A stretch of DNA of 64,000 nucleotides from Aselliscus stoliczkanus (GCA_033961575.1 CM066737.1:99104709-99168708); one strand, 5' to 3'. Shown: positions 35,999 to 48,587, counted from the first letter of the stretch. The notes: generated by a model from the sequence alone, not told the origin. Translations and numbers: made by a program.

Positions 35999-36384
35999 TC
36001 TCAATTTTTGAATTAGAGCGTTTAGTCACCTTATAAATTATGGTCCCAGGGAATTTTTGTATTTCAAAAGATTTGTCACCAAAGGGTAACAGTAAATAAT
36101 CTAAAAGATTGGATATGCACAGTTCTGCTCTTCTTAAAGTGAGATCTGTAAATATTCTCCCTAAGCTTATTGATTGTTACCCATTTATGTATGCACACTT
36201 CTTCATACTGGGTTAAACCCAAAGGTGTTTTTCAGAGGGTAGGAGAAAACTTTAAAATTGTTAAAAAGGAAGAGTTTGTAGCAGAACAGCGAGATCTAAT
36301 TTTTTATCCATTTTCAAAGTAATTTATGAAATAACATAATATTTTGGCATAATCAGTTCTAAAAGTTATTTGTCTCTTTTCAAG

Positions 36385-36466
36385 GATAATAAAGCTGATG
36401 TAATTTTAAAATACAATGCAGATGAAGCGAGAAGTCTGAAGGCGTACGGCGAGCTTCCAGAACATG
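36385..36466 (+). CDS. EIF1AX: EIF1AX exon 5: end of OB fold and helix
   Basis: An 82-nt exon after CTTTTCAAG, followed by GTAATG, encodes [20 protein letters not shown] and YGELPEH (residues 86-112), with one base of codon 113. [17 protein letters not shown] is the helical extension packing on the OB fold. Confidence 0.96.
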
Positions 36467-37439
36467 GTAATGTCTGAGTTATTATATTAATTTGTCGTGG
36501 TGTTATTACCTGGTGGAATTTAGTGAAAGAATTTGGGTAGAATTTTGTAGATTTTGCATATTTACTTTGGTGTTATCCTAGTATAGATCCCATAGGATTT
36601 TTTGTTTGTAAGAGTTTATTTGAGCGAAACTGACAACACTGCCAGGGAGCAAGACCTCAGATGCTCCCCCATGGGATTTTTTTTTAAGCCAACATTCTTT
36701 ATTTCCTCCCCCAATACAAAATTTATTCATTCTTAATGCAGAAAACTTAAGTAAAACAAAAATAAGTCCCTCATAACCTCATCAAAGGGCAAATATATAC
36801 TTTACATACTATTTGGTAAGCCTAAGTTTTTCACTTGGCAGTTATTTTTTAATTTTTTGGCTCCGTTGTATATTATGAAAAGAAAATAGTTTTACTTAAG
36901 CATGGAAATCCTGCTGAAATTGATGATTTGATGATTTGGCATTTCCAATCGAGGAAATACTAATACACCTGTGACTAGGACTAGGCCTGGTTCATTTTCA
37001 TTGCCTAGGGATCGCATGATTTGATCAAATCTTTGTGATTGATGAGGCTGATGATTGGTGAGTTGTTAGTGTGTACTGGAACCTTTTTTAAAGCATAACT
37101 GAAAGTTGTAATAGCTTTAGAGTATGTGTGATTAGAGCTTGCTTTACTAATAATACCTTTGTAAACAAAAGAAAATTATAAGACTTTTCCACCTTGATTT
37201 AGCAATGACTTTGTCGGATATTATGTTGTATAAAATACCATTCTGTATAGTAGGGGTTGTTAGGTAGAAGGGAGGAGGGTCTTTCTGATAATAAAACTTA
37301 GGTTTAATTAAATTAAAAGTTTGACTTCTAAGAGTCTCCTTTTATAGTTCAACATTTGATAAATCAGACTACTACTTCTAGTGGGCAATTATTTTAATGA
37401 CAATTTGGTTATAGTATATATTTATTATTGTTTCTTTAG
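36467..37439. other. EIF1AX intron 5
   Basis: AT-rich. A 36610-36690 block (AGAGTTTATTTGAGCGAAAC, then GCAAGACCTCAGATGC) looks like a retroviral LTR remnant but is too short to classify. Confidence 0.7.
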
Positions 37440-37531
37440 CTAAAATCAATGAAACTGATACATTTGGTCCTGGAGATGACGATGAAATCCAGTTTGATGA
37501 CATTGGAGATGATGATGAAGACATTGATGAT
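37440..37531 (+). CDS. EIF1AX: EIF1AX exon 6: acidic C-terminal tail
   Basis: A 92-nt exon between TTTCTTTAG and GTAAGT completes Ala113 and runs to Asp143. It starts [20 protein letters not shown] and ends in a D/E-rich stretch ([11 protein letters not shown]). This acidic tail is known to contact eIF5B and eIF5 during subunit joining. The frame is open and joins the final exon as ATC-TAA. Confidence 0.96.
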
Positions 37532-39849
37532 GTAAGTAGATGTACCTTGTGTTTTTCAATGTTTATTTGTGAATTATCCCCAAAGAAAGTAGCTCTTTCC
37601 CCTAACTTCCTTTAATCTAAGAATGTTGAACACTTAAATAAGGGTATATTTCAAGACTTGTCTATGAGTTAAAATACTTAGTAGAGAACTAGTCAAACTG
37701 ATTATACTTTGAGAATTCATATAATCTTTTTCAGCATTTCCTAAAAAGGTTGATACTTGCTTTGGCAATATGAATGTCCGACATTGGAAGTATAACTTGT
37801 TTAACTAAGAGTGTCTATCTAAAGCGATAGCTATTAAGAAATTTAGTTGTAAGAAATAAAACGTCTTATCAAAGAAACATGCCTTCTCAATTAAAATACT
37901 AGTATGTTAGGAGAATCTTGTTTGATCCTGCTTGATAAGTATTGAAATTACAACATACATTAAAAGCTTTTTTAAAATTGAGACCTTTTGCCATTCTATT
38001 ATTGCATCTGTTAGATATGCACTATTGGCAAACTCTCAGTTTGGAGCCAAACAGTAATTTGCTCATAAGAATAAATGTCTCATTGCCCTTCTGTTCATAC
38101 AATATTTAAATAAAATTCAAACTTGGTTTTTGGCAATAGAAATTATTTAATAATTGGGCGGTATTGTAAGTTACTCTTAAATCTGGTTTGGGCTCTTCTT
38201 TTCAACCCCCTTTAAATAAAAATGTAGTTTAGGAGCCACCTGTGTAGATAAGTCTAAAAACAATACTAATGTTTGATTTGATTCAAAGATGAAATCTTCA
38301 TATACCTAGAGCAGTTGGTCCTGACCAAGATTGTGCAACAGAATAACCAGAGCTTTTCAAAAATACAAAGACCGGTCTTGGGAAAGTCTAAATTAGGCAT
38401 CACAAGTGACCTCCCCCACTGAGAGTCTACAATTAACATTTTCCTATGTGTGCTTTATCACAAATCTGTCTCTGCCTTTATTCTCCCATCTATCCATCTT
38501 CTATTTTGATGCATCTCTAAACCGTTTAGAATATTCACATCATGAACTGAAGAAAATTTGAGTACATACTCATAATGTGTATATGCATTTATGAATTTTT
38601 AAACATATAGTACCATTCCGCTAATGCTGTGTACATTTTAAAGCATACCCTAAAATACAAAAAGAAAGGAGAAACAAATATATCATTCTATTATTTTTTT
38701 TTAATGTTGCTCCCTTAGGAGACCCTGAGCCAGAGGATTCTTGTGACTAAACTGTTAATGATACTTGGATAGTAGATTTATCTATTATATTCTGTGACAA
38801 GAACCTGACATGGAGCTATTGTGTTATAGATGAAGGGGTGATCCAAACATTTTGACAGCTGAGCTGGTGTAAAAGGCCTCTTGAGGAATTAAGAACCTAA
38901 TCAGAAAACACGCCTGAATATGAGGCCACATACACGGAAGTGATAAATTGAGGATCTATACAGGGCAAAGTTTTTTTCTAAGAAGCAAGTTTCTGAATCT
39001 GTGCCAATACTTCCTCAGAACTGGGCCCCAGCAGGCTGGCAGGGAAAATATGATAAAGACAGTGGTTATTAAGGGAATTTGAATTATCTTGAACATTTTG
39101 TAAGGACTACTTTATCACCTAAGAACCCTACTTCCCCCAAGACATTTCTCTAGACCAGGGGTCGGCAAACTGTGGCTCTTTGGGTACATTCTGTCTCAAG
39201 TTTGCCAGCCCCTGGAAGAACCAATCCTGTCCCTCGAAGTTTTGCGAGACCTATAAAACAAATGAAATCACCATTATGTGAATAATATCCTTTAAAACTT
39301 TTATAAATGAAACTATGATAGTTTTATTTTCATTTTCAATTTTACTTCAGAGCCACATGTATGTACCCAAAGAGCCGCATGTGGCTCGCGAGCCGCAGTT
39401 TGCTGACCTCTGGCAGCTCTTCCATCTCAAAAGTTTGCCGACCCCTTGTCTATTGAAGATGGTTTATACATGTTCTAGCCTTCATTTCTATAACCAGGTT
39501 GACTCGGAGGAGGCCAATTTGGTCAGTGTTACACTTCTTCCTTTCTTAAATAATGCTCCCCCCCCCCCCCCCGTGTTTGTTCCCACCCTCAAATAAAAAG
39601 TCATTAGCGCAGAAGGAAGGAGACACTACACTATGAAGAGCAGTCAGCGTAAGATGTTACATGCTGAAGGAGGTCGCAAAGAGCTACTGGCAACAGACCA
39701 GAATGGAGAAAGGCCTGGTGTACAGAATTTCCTCTTTAAACTGGATTTATTTCCCCGGCTGCCTAAGGGAGTGCATCTCCCTTATGTGGTAGACTGCTAG
39801 AAGATAAGAATTCGTTTTTCACTTGACCTGCTGTTCTTTTCTCTTGCAG
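37532..39849. other. EIF1AX intron 6
   Basis: Holds a degraded MER5-like piece (38310-38420), an hAT element (39156-39447) and a poly(C) run at about 39557-39572. 37532-38300 and 38430-39150 show nothing recognisable. Confidence 0.75.
39156..39447. mobile_element. Nonautonomous hAT element, rearranged relative of 2368
   Basis: Begins CAGGGGTCGGCAAACTGTGG and ends AAGTTTGCCGACCCCTTG. It shares the long block from GAACCAATCCTGTCCCTC to CAGAGCCACATGTATGTACC with the element at 2368-2602. It also contains extra terminal-like pieces inside (AAGTTTGCCAGCCCCTGG and GCAGTTTGCTGACCTCTGG), so it looks composite. No ORF. Confidence 0.75.
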
Positions 39850-39855
39850 ATCTAA
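39850..39855 (+). CDS. EIF1AX: EIF1AX exon 7: last residue (Ile144) and stop
   Basis: After CTCTTGCAG the coding sequence is only ATC TAA, so the terminal isoleucine and stop fall in an exon that is otherwise entirely 3' UTR. The DIDDI C-terminus is the eIF5B-binding end in the family. Confidence 0.93.
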   Translation: M

Positions 39856-42420
39856 ACTGAACTCAGCATCTTACATTCCAATTTCTCTGAGGATTGTTCA
39901 ACAATTTGGATTTCAACTGTGACCTGTTAAAGAAGATTAAAACTTCATTAATTTGAGTGTAGTTTGTTAAAGCAGACTTGATTTGTTTCTAAGGTATTTC
40001 TTTAAAAACTGGTAGTGATAAATTAAGTGAAATGTTAAGCCCACTTTGTTCTTTTGTTGTATTGGGGCTTATGGGTAAAAAAAAAGAGCACATCTATTTT
40101 TAAAAAGAGGAAAAGATGCAGTCATTAACCTTTCCTACTTTGACCACTTCCAGTAAGATTGATCATCATTAAGCCCTAGTTTTCACTAGCCTGTTGACTG
40201 TACAGTGACTTTATGTTCTGGTTACCTAGGTGTTCCTGTGAGATTTTGTTAACATTTAAGAAGACAGAAATCTGCATTTGAAGGAAAAAATGATTAGGTC
40301 TGTTTTTCATATTTAAGTATCATGTGGCTATTTTTATACTAATTTTGATATCATGTACATTCTTTTCAGGGTCTTATTTTGCCAGTAAATCATACCAACA
40401 AAAAGGCATTTATTTCTAAAATGCAGTTTTTTGAGGCTGGGTTTTAATAGCAATTTTGAATTGGTTAGTAATTGCAGAAATTGGACACTAGGTGGCACCC
40501 AGTTATCTTAACATTGGAAATACTGATACAGTTGTCAACCTTTTTTTTTTTTACTTTACTGTGCATAGGATATTTTCCAGCCAAGGAAAGATTGTTTTGA
40601 TCATATGCATGGATGTAGAATATTTTTACAGAACAAAAAGGTTATGTTGTGTCATTTTATTTCAGAAGTCGTATACATGTAATCTACAATTTTTATAAAC
40701 GTTTAAATTATGTCTAAATGAAATTTCATAACAACTTGTCCAATTTAAGCCTTTTTCAAGCTATCCCTAAACTGGGGAAAGAGGAGGGAATAACAACTTA
40801 TTGAAAAGATGAATGGAAGAACTACAACAGAGAAATATAATGTCATGCTGGAGAGTATATTATATCCTTTGTGTTTAGGATGTATTTTATTGTGTGTACA
40901 GATTTTTTTTTTTTTGCTTATATCTTAGTGGGAATGTATTGACCTTTCCTTATTTAGTTTTTCGTTACAAACTCGGGTAAAATGAAATTAAGGGCTGGAC
41001 TAGTTAGACCTCACTAGCCACATTGAAATTGTGTGCAACTTGAAGAGATCCATCAGGTAGCTTGTGAGGCTTTTATTCTACTGGTCTCCCGAGAACTTTT
41101 CAGTGATGAAAAGTAATATCGAGGGGACTAAAACTTCACATGGCTTCCAAACAACAAGTAAATCTTTTCTCATCCCACACTTATCATAATTTCCTAAGTG
41201 TACAAATTCTGGAATCGAAATCTGAGGCTCTTTAAAACATTTTAAAATCAAAAGATTAGACATTAAAAGTGGATAGTTGCAGTTCATGTTTCTTATTTGG
41301 CTTTCCTGAACACTTACCTAGGTGGAATGCATCTGAGACCATGGGCTGGTTTTTAATACTTACAAGAAACCAGCCTCTAAGAATTAACTTAGTGATTATC
41401 TCCATCAGTACCTAACCTCCTAGGACCTGTAGGCTTCCATACACGGAAGTGTTTTGCTAAATCCTTCCACTTTATTTTACCAAAAAGGTTTTAACTCTGC
41501 GTCTGTGATACAGTTCACGGGAGGTGTGGTGCACCTCAAACATTAGTTTTTCTACTTAACTCCTCTAATAAGTGATTTAAGATTCTTAAAAATTACAACA
41601 ATGGCCCAAATTCATGTGTAAGCCAGTGATTCTCTCCCCCTCCCCCCCCTTTTGTAGTAACAGCTCAATATAGTGCTGTTGCATCCTGAAAAATCTCAAA
41701 TCATAATTAAATTAATTGGGGTAAAGTTGTATGTAGCTCATATGCAATGCTACTTGGAGAAGTTATTTTACTAACGTCTTTAATATGGAAATTGTATAGT
41801 TTCATCAATTTGATTATGTTTTCAAATGAGGAATGGAAGTGGTCCTTAAAAGTTTGTTTTTTGGGGTTTGGGGAGTTTTTTGGTTTGGTTGGTTTTGGTT
41901 ATACTCTTTGATTCCTAAAACAATGCTCTAAGGTGTGCCCTGAAAGAAAATAAAATGTTTGAAATCCAAGAATAATGGTTATTACTGCTTAGAGGGTATA
42001 GTTATCACTAATGATTTTGATAGGCTTGCATTTTTCATGTAGTGTTTATTGCACTTCCAATCATAGTATAAATATGTTGTATTACTAAGGTGACTAAAGA
42101 ACCAAACCAAGTGTTTGTGTAAAAAAAAAAAAAAAAAGACTTGCCAAAATTTATTTGACTGTTGAATCTTTCTTGAACATTCAGCCTCTTAAACAGACCG
42201 CCTCATAAGGTGTCCATAAACTATGCATGATGAAAATTCTTGTATTTTATTAAAGAATAGCCATTGGATTACTCTCCACATCTATGGTATCATGGCTATA
42301 AATGTAGTTGCTTACAGAATTCTTTGTGACTCGTAGTTTAATTGAATGTCATCTATCTTGTAAATATTAAGTTACAGGATGTTGAATAACATCTTTAATA
42401 AATATAAACCGCTGTCAGTA
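39856..42420 (+). other. EIF1AX: EIF1AX 3' UTR
   Basis: AT-rich and SINE-free sequence after the stop. AATAAA hexamers occur at 42397-42402, 43201-43206 and 43537-43542. The first is the minimal end, and a longer UTR to about 43.56 kb is possible. A MIR lies at 42885-43105 between the candidate ends. Cleavage sites cannot be chosen from sequence alone. Confidence 0.7.
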
Positions 42421-42884
42421 TTGACTTCAGAGCAACTGAGTAAACATATAGGTAAAAGCATGTTTCAAATACAATACCTAGCTGGATTTATACTTTATTT
42501 GTATTGTGTACAGATTTAACAACATCCAGTATTAACTGTGGCTTGACAGTGTATCTGAATGAAAATGAGGTTCTTTATGTTAATCTGACTGTTGTAAAGA
42601 TAAAGGTTTGTATTCGTATGAGATGTTTAGATCTTATCCTGCTTAGGGAGGGGAAGTTCCACATATACTGTTTGGATTCCCATGAACTTTTACACACCAG
42701 ATTGTGTGTTTTTGATTTACTTTAAACTTACCATCCTTTTTATCCGTACTTTCTCTTCCTATTCAGGAAAGAACAAAACCAGAATTAAGACTTAAACTAT
42801 AAGCGTGCTAAGACACTAGCCTCTCAGGTATAGATAGAGTGAAGCGAGGAGTTTGGAGACTGGATCCTCTCTGCCCCCAGCTGC

Positions 42885-43105
42885 CAGGTACTTAGAAGGC
42901 AGTGTGATGGAGAGTGAAGAGCCTGGGCCCTGGGGTTCCACGGCCTGTCCCACCCCCCACTCTGCAGGTGACACGGGCACCTTCTCTAGCCTGTCTGAGC
43001 TGGAGGCTCCTCACCTGGAAGATGGGAATGCTGAGAACAGTTGTTGGGAGGATTGATAATTTATGTGTTCATATATATAATGCACTTAGAGCAGTGTCCG
43101 CCGCT
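42885..43105 (+). repeat. MIR SINE
   Basis: AGAGCCTGGGCCCTGGGGTT, GTCTGAGCTGGAGGCTCCTC, ACCTGGAAGATGGGAATG, then ATAATGCACTTAGAGCAGTG. The MIR lies in the possible extended EIF1AX UTR. Confidence 0.7.
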
Positions 43106-44012
43106 TTTCACTTGACGTCCAGGATTGTGTATGATAGAATATGCACGTCTTTTATATTCTCGATTTAGCATTTCTTTTACTTGTAGTCTTTAGTTCCTAT
43201 AATAAAAGAAATGTGTAGAATATATATTTGTATATTCATGTCGACAAGATATTTAAAATAATTGCTACCACCCTCATTTAATTCAGCATAAGACTAACAG
43301 ATGGAACTTGCTTGAATATGTTTTGCAAAATACCAACTGCTATATTTAGAGAAAGTTTATAGTTAACATTGGTAGCTCTGGTTATATCTCATTCTTAAGT
43401 CTTTGATATTAGTCCTTTTACGTCCTTTATTATAGATTCATGAAAGCTAATTAGTACTGACTTGATTTGGAGGTTTCCTTTCCAACATCTTTTGGAATTA
43501 TGTAAAAAAATCAGATGCAAAATACTGCAATTAGAAAATAAAATACAAAATAACTTTCAACACTGTATGCAATTGATTCTTTTCCAAACTATGACATTTT
43601 TAATTACATTTTAATCATGATTCTTTTCTGAAATTCTTATTTTAAAGAAAAACTTGTGCTATATGAAGGGAATGTGTGTTTTTTTATCTTTTATTTTTTT
43701 TGTGGTTTTGGTGGTTTGATTTGGATGAATCTGTTCAAACTTCACATGTGGGGTTGCATTTTCTGGGTGAGTGAATGTGTTTAAACGCTTGTGCTGAAGA
43801 TGACATTTTTCTAATGGCAGATCAGTGTCTGGAATGACCTCAGATTGCCAAAATCACATTCGTAAGATCTTGTTTTATTCTGTGCAAAGATATATAGGCG
43901 AAATAGTTATTTATCCTCTGGTGAACTGGCTCACTTTTAAAAAGCCAGTCTATTCTAATTCAGGTTTCGTTCAGTTCACAACTTGATAATGGCAGATCAA
44001 AAACTGGGACAA

Positions 44013-44136
44013 GGGCCGGCCAAGTGGCGTGGTGGTTAAGCGCTGGCTTGGGAAGCCAGCGGCCCCGGTTCGGTCCCACATATGAGGGCCAGTGACACTG
44101 CCCTCAAAAAAACAAACAAACAAACAAACAAAACAA
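44013..44136 (+). repeat. Short tRNA-derived SINE
   Basis: Exact 14-bp duplication AAAAACTGGGACAA at 43999-44012 and 44137-44150. The tail is (AAAC)n. Confidence 0.96.
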
Positions 44137-44244
44137 AAAAACTGGGACAAAATCGGAGTAAAGTCCCATTGCTGATTTGATCCGCTGGATTACAAATTTG
44201 ATCAAGCAATACATATTTATGATTTTAAATATCTCTTAGAAATC

Positions 44245-45349
44245 TGTGGGAAGCTGATAGTAACCCAGTGTCTGACAAGGCCACATTGCCCTGCTCAGCA
44301 CTGGATGTTAGGGGTGCTGCCTTATGGTTGGTCATGTAATATCTCCTGCCTCTATGAACCCATGTGCCTTTTCTTCTATAGGAGACAATATATTTACTAC
44401 ACTTGTGATATGTTCCTGTGGTGCCCCAATGAGCTAACTACGCAGCCAAGGACGGGTAAAAGTGGGGAGACAACCCAAGCCAGGCGGTAGTTCCATGGGG
44501 GACCCCTGAACTGTGATATTGGGGATCAAGCCCCTTGGAAACTGAGGCACAGGCCTCTGACAAACTCAGGCCAGAAAACTCAGGCCTGTGAGAAGCTGAT
44601 ACATTTGCTTAAGGGCCCTACTGTGAATAGTCTCCTGGAAGATTAAAAGTCTTCAGGCCATGAGAGTTCAGGGTAAGAGGCAGCTCTAAGACATCCGCTG
44701 ACCATGGATTTGTTAATCAGCCTTGTGTGAATTCCTTTGCCCAGTGCCTTGTTGCAGCAACAGATACTGAAGCTTTGACTGAGAAACGGATGCAGCCCTC
44801 TGTAGGATAAGAGAGGTGTGAAACCCTTTTGGTTGCTAGGTATTGTTATTTACAATCGAATAGATTTTAGATGCTTTTACCTTAAACACAGCTGCTCCTA
44901 GTCTTTTGGTATAGCTCAAATATACTGTGAGTTTTATGATTGTGTTTAACTGCTAGGATTTAGGATGATTTCTAGATAGTCAAGATAGCTTTAGTAAACA
45001 TTCTTTAGGTGACTTAACAGAAACCGAGTCTGGGTTTCATAGCAATTATCATAATAAAGACAAGGTAATCCTTTAACGGAAGAGTAAGTCACTGCACCCT
45101 GGAGAGAACACTTACAGGGGAGTAGAGGACTGTGTAAATCCTGAGAACTACAAACCACCGTTAATGACTTGTTACAGTTTGCTTCCTTGAAAATTCTCAA
45201 TAAAAGCTATGCGCTGACCCGATTCGGGGCTCAGTCTTCTTTGGCTGAGTCCCTAGGTCTTGCTCTTATCTTTCTTCTGTCTCTTGTTTTTCCTTAATCT
45301 GCGTTGCCCCTCTCGTGTCCCACTTGCCCTTGCCACGCAGGACGTCACA
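44245..45349 (+). mobile_element. Solo LTR of a class II (betaretrovirus-like) endogenous retrovirus
   Basis: 1105 bp starting TGTGGGAAGC and ending CGTCACA, flanked by the exact 6-bp duplication GAAATC at 44239-44244 and 45350-45355. TG...CA ends, a 6-bp duplication and a length near 1.1 kb fit ERV class II. AATAAA at 45199-45204, followed by GCTATGCGCTGACCCGATTC and a pyrimidine-rich stretch, looks like R/U5. No internal retroviral genes remain on either side, so it arose by LTR-LTR recombination. Open frames within it are short and featureless. Confidence 0.85.
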
Positions 45350-46364
45350 GAAATCTAAGAATAACTGGAATTCTCTTAATGTTTCATGTGACAAAATAGG
45401 AAGTGCTATATAAAACACTTCTGCATACTGCGAAGTACAGTTGTCTCAAGGAAAAACACTTGCGTGATTCAGTTGCAAGCTAAACTAGCCATTGCTTTTC
45501 ATAGAGCACCATTTTTACTTGAAAGAACTGACAAACTGGTTTTTCAAACTTGGGTTTGTGGTCAACGTTTTCTCAAAAGTGAATTAAATGAGCCTGTTAG
45601 TTAAAGGAAAACAACTGATAGCATTTGTTGGCGGTGATAAAATTTCGTTCTTTCAAGTGAAAAGGTTGGAAAACTACTAGCTACTGTTAGCATGACAGCT
45701 TCATAGTAAAGACTTCTGAAAAGATTAGCGATGGTATTAATGAATGACTATTGTAGAATGAAATATGTTGACATTTGGAAGATCTTCATAGCTGAGTCAG
45801 CCAATCTTTTCTAAATGATTAGTGGATTTTAATAAAACAGTATGAAAAGATCATTGATTCAGTGTTAAATTCCACATTGCAACTAACCTTTAAGAAATTA
45901 CCATTTCTCAAGATTGGGTGTAGTATCAAGAATTTAACAGTTCTCTGAAAATATCTCTCCCTTTTCCAACTACATACCTCTGAGGCCAGATTTTCTTCAT
46001 ATGCTTTAACCCCAAAACATGCTGTGAAAAACTAAATACAAAAGCAGATGAGACCCTGCTTTAGAGATTTGCAAAAATGTGAAACAGTGCCACTCTTCGT
46101 AAATTTTTTGTTCTTTTGTTACTTTTTATTAAAAGTGTTGTAGCATTGGGTTTATTTTTGAACTAATATTAAATATTTTTTAAAATTTCTAATACATATT
46201 TGTAGATAATAGCCCACACATTAACTTATTTCAGGGACAACAGACAGTGTTTGTTGCCAATATTACATTTGTGCTTTCAAGTAAAATTTAGTTTTGGAAA
46301 ACTTAACATCCATCACCATTAATAGTACAAAAGTTATTTGGAAGTCTCAGTTTTAGGTGTAAAG

Positions 46365-46565
46365 TGGGGGTTGTTGAATTTTCTCTATAAAGGACCAGAT
46401 AGTAAATATTTTTAGGCTTTGTAGGCCATGTGGTCTCTTACAACTACTCAATTCTGCCATTGTAGTGCAAAAGCAGCTACACGTAAACGAGTTGCCATAT
46501 TCCAATAATACTTTATTAACATAGGTGGCAGGCTTCCTTTGGCCAAGCCATATTGTCAACTCCTG
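46365..46565. mobile_element. hAT-Charlie MITE (MER33-like)
   Basis: TATAAAGGACCAGATAGTAA, then TTTTTAGGCTTTGTAGGCCA, CAACTACTCAATTCTGCCAT and AATAATACTTTATTAACATA are phrases of this mammal-wide family. The subfamily name is uncertain. Confidence 0.7.
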
Positions 46566-46694
46566 CTATAAAGGTCAGACAAAATTAAGAACTGCTGGAC
46601 TAGACTAACAATTAGATGATATAATAGATTTTAACATGCCATTCAACTAAGATATTTATGAAGTTGATCTAGTAGAAAAAGGCCAGCAAACTGT

Positions 46695-46702
<8 letters not shown>

Positions 46703-46733
<31 letters not shown>

Positions 46734-46825
46734 GGGCAGTGTCACTGGCCCTCATATGTGGGACCGAACCGGGGCCGCTGGCTTCCTAGGCCAGCGCTTA
46801 ACCACTGCGCCACTCGGTCGGCCCC
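46703..46825 (-). repeat. Short tRNA-derived SINE with 34-nt poly(T)
   Basis: T-run at 46697-46730, then GAGGGCAGTGTCACTGGCCC. Duplication AAACTGTCATTTTTT at 46688-46702 and 46826-46840. The long homopolymer suggests a young copy. Confidence 0.96.
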
Positions 46826-47439
46826 AAACTGTCATTTTTTAAACATGGATTATAATAAACTGTTCATACATTGTATAATGTTATAAAAATGCCAATTCTC
46901 CCCAAATTAATTGCTGACATTAATATGATTCCAATTAATATTCCAGCTGGATTGGGGGGGGGAGACTGATTCTAAAATAACTTCATAGGAAAATTACGGA
47001 TTTCTAATAGAATTCTAAAAAAGAGGAACTCTTAACAGATATTAAGTCACACCTGTAAGCCATAGTAATAAAGAATAGATGCCATAACGGACAAAAAGAT
47101 CAGAATGGAGAGCTCAGAATGAAGCCCATGTACATATGGGAATTTGATACATGATAAAAGTGGTTTCAAAATCACTAGGGAAAGGATAGATTAATAGATG
47201 GTGCTGGGGAAACCGCACTTTACAGAGAAAAGTAAATAATGGATCTCTATCCCACTATACAGGAAATAAATTGCTTTAGAGTAAAGGTAAATCTATAAAC
47301 TAATGGAGGAAAATATAGACTGTCTTGGGGCTAGGGAAGTATATATTGAATGAGATCTCTTTGATCTTTATTTTCTTGATTGTCGGAAAAGTCATGACAT
47401 TTTGTCACAAAGGTCATTTATATAAAGAACGAAGATCAA

Positions 47440-48587
47440 TCAATGATATATTGCCCATTTTGTTAGATAACCTTTTGCCATCTTTCAGTGAGTTTCATAA
47501 TGCCTCGTTCATAGAAGGACCTGTCTTTATTTGCGAAAAACTGTGCAAGGTGCTGATTTACAGCTTCATCTGAATTGGACATTATACCATGTAAGGAGTT
47601 TTGGAGAGAGCGAAACAAGTGGAAGTCTGATGGCACAAGGTCAGGCGAGTATGGTGGGTGTGGCATCATCCCATCCAAGCTCCAGTAATTTTTGACGGGT
47701 GATCAAACGTGTGTGTGGTCTCGCATTGTGATGGAACACAATTCCTTTACAATTAACAAGTTCTGGACGTTTCTGGATGATGGATTCATTCAAACTGTCC
47801 AATAACCGACAGTACACATTCAAATTGATTGTTTGGTTCTTTGGTAGGAGCTCGAAAAACACACCTTTAAAATCCCACCACACTGAGAACCTAACCTTCC
47901 TCTGATGAATGTCTGCTTTCAATGTCATTTGACCAAGACCATTTGTGCACCACATTGTTATAAACAATCTACTCATCGCCAGTTAATCAGTCCCTTCAAA
48001 AAAGGATCGTTTTCAGGCCGGCTGAGTGGCGCCATGGTTAAGCGCTGGCTTGAGAAGCCAGCTGCCCTGGTTCGGGTCCCACATGTGAGGGCCAGTGACA
48101 CTGCCCTCAAAAAAAAAAAATCATTTTCCTCACGTTCAATTAGCATATTGCCGATGTTTATACGCGCCATCAAATGAACAACTTTGAGTTCATGTGGAAC
48201 CCAAATATCGAACTTACTTACATATCCCAGCTTCTTCAGGTGGTTGTGAACGCTTGAATGATGGATGTTCAATGTTTCTGCAGTCTCTCGTGTCGTGTAA
48301 CGGGTTTGACTCCATCAGTGCCTTTATTTTGTCGTCATCAACCTCGGTGGGCCTCCCTGACTGAGAAGTGTCGTTGAGATCAAAATCACCAGCACAGAAT
48401 TTCGTGAACCATCATTGGCACTGACGTTCTTATAGAGCATTGCCACCATAAACTTTATGCAACTTTGCACAAGCTTGACGTGCGTTCTTCCCTTTATGTA
48501 AGTAAGACAGTAAAATATGGAAAAATGTACACTTTGGTCTTCCATCTTCAACTTGTAAAATCTCCAAAACTTAGTCAAATCACTCAT
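47440..48587 (-). pseudogene. Mariner transposase pseudogene
   Basis: Minus-strand fragments in shifting frames match mariner transposase. A start MSDLTKFWRF lies at about 48587. HHSSVHNHLKKLGY and WVPHEL lie near 48200-48260. VWWDFKGVFFELLPKNQ, then KGIVFHHNARPHT and finally HPPYSPDLVPSDFHLFRSL follow towards 47460. NARPHT and HPPYSPDL belong to the catalytic DD34D region. In the family the segment before NARPH normally has an Asp; here it reads HHNARPH, so that catalytic Asp is missing. At least one frameshift separates NARPH from PPYSPDL, and a SINE breaks the middle. It cannot encode active enzyme. Confidence 0.9.
48015..48118 (+). repeat. Short SINE nested in the mariner
   Basis: GGCCGGCTGAGTGGCGCCAT to CACTGCCCTC plus poly(A). 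Imperfect duplication GATCGTTTTC / AATCATTTTC. It postdates the mariner. Confidence 0.93.

Larger units (their letters stand above)
33745..36384. other. EIF1AX intron 4
   Basis: Holds MER20 (34578-34802), a dimeric SINE, two MER5-like remnants, a 77-bp mariner MITE and a truncated SINE. 33745-34560 shows nothing recognisable. Confidence 0.8.

Noticed and set aside
44305..45200. Short open frames inside the solo LTR as retroviral genes
   Set aside because: They lie within the LTR between U3 and U5, are 61-69 aa, and show no retroviral protein motif.
47463..47976. Transposase-like open frames as a domesticated gene
   Set aside because: The frames shift between NARPH and PPYSPDL, the catalytic Asp before NARPH is absent, and a SINE interrupts the reading region. 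Nothing suggests a preserved host fusion such as SETMAR.
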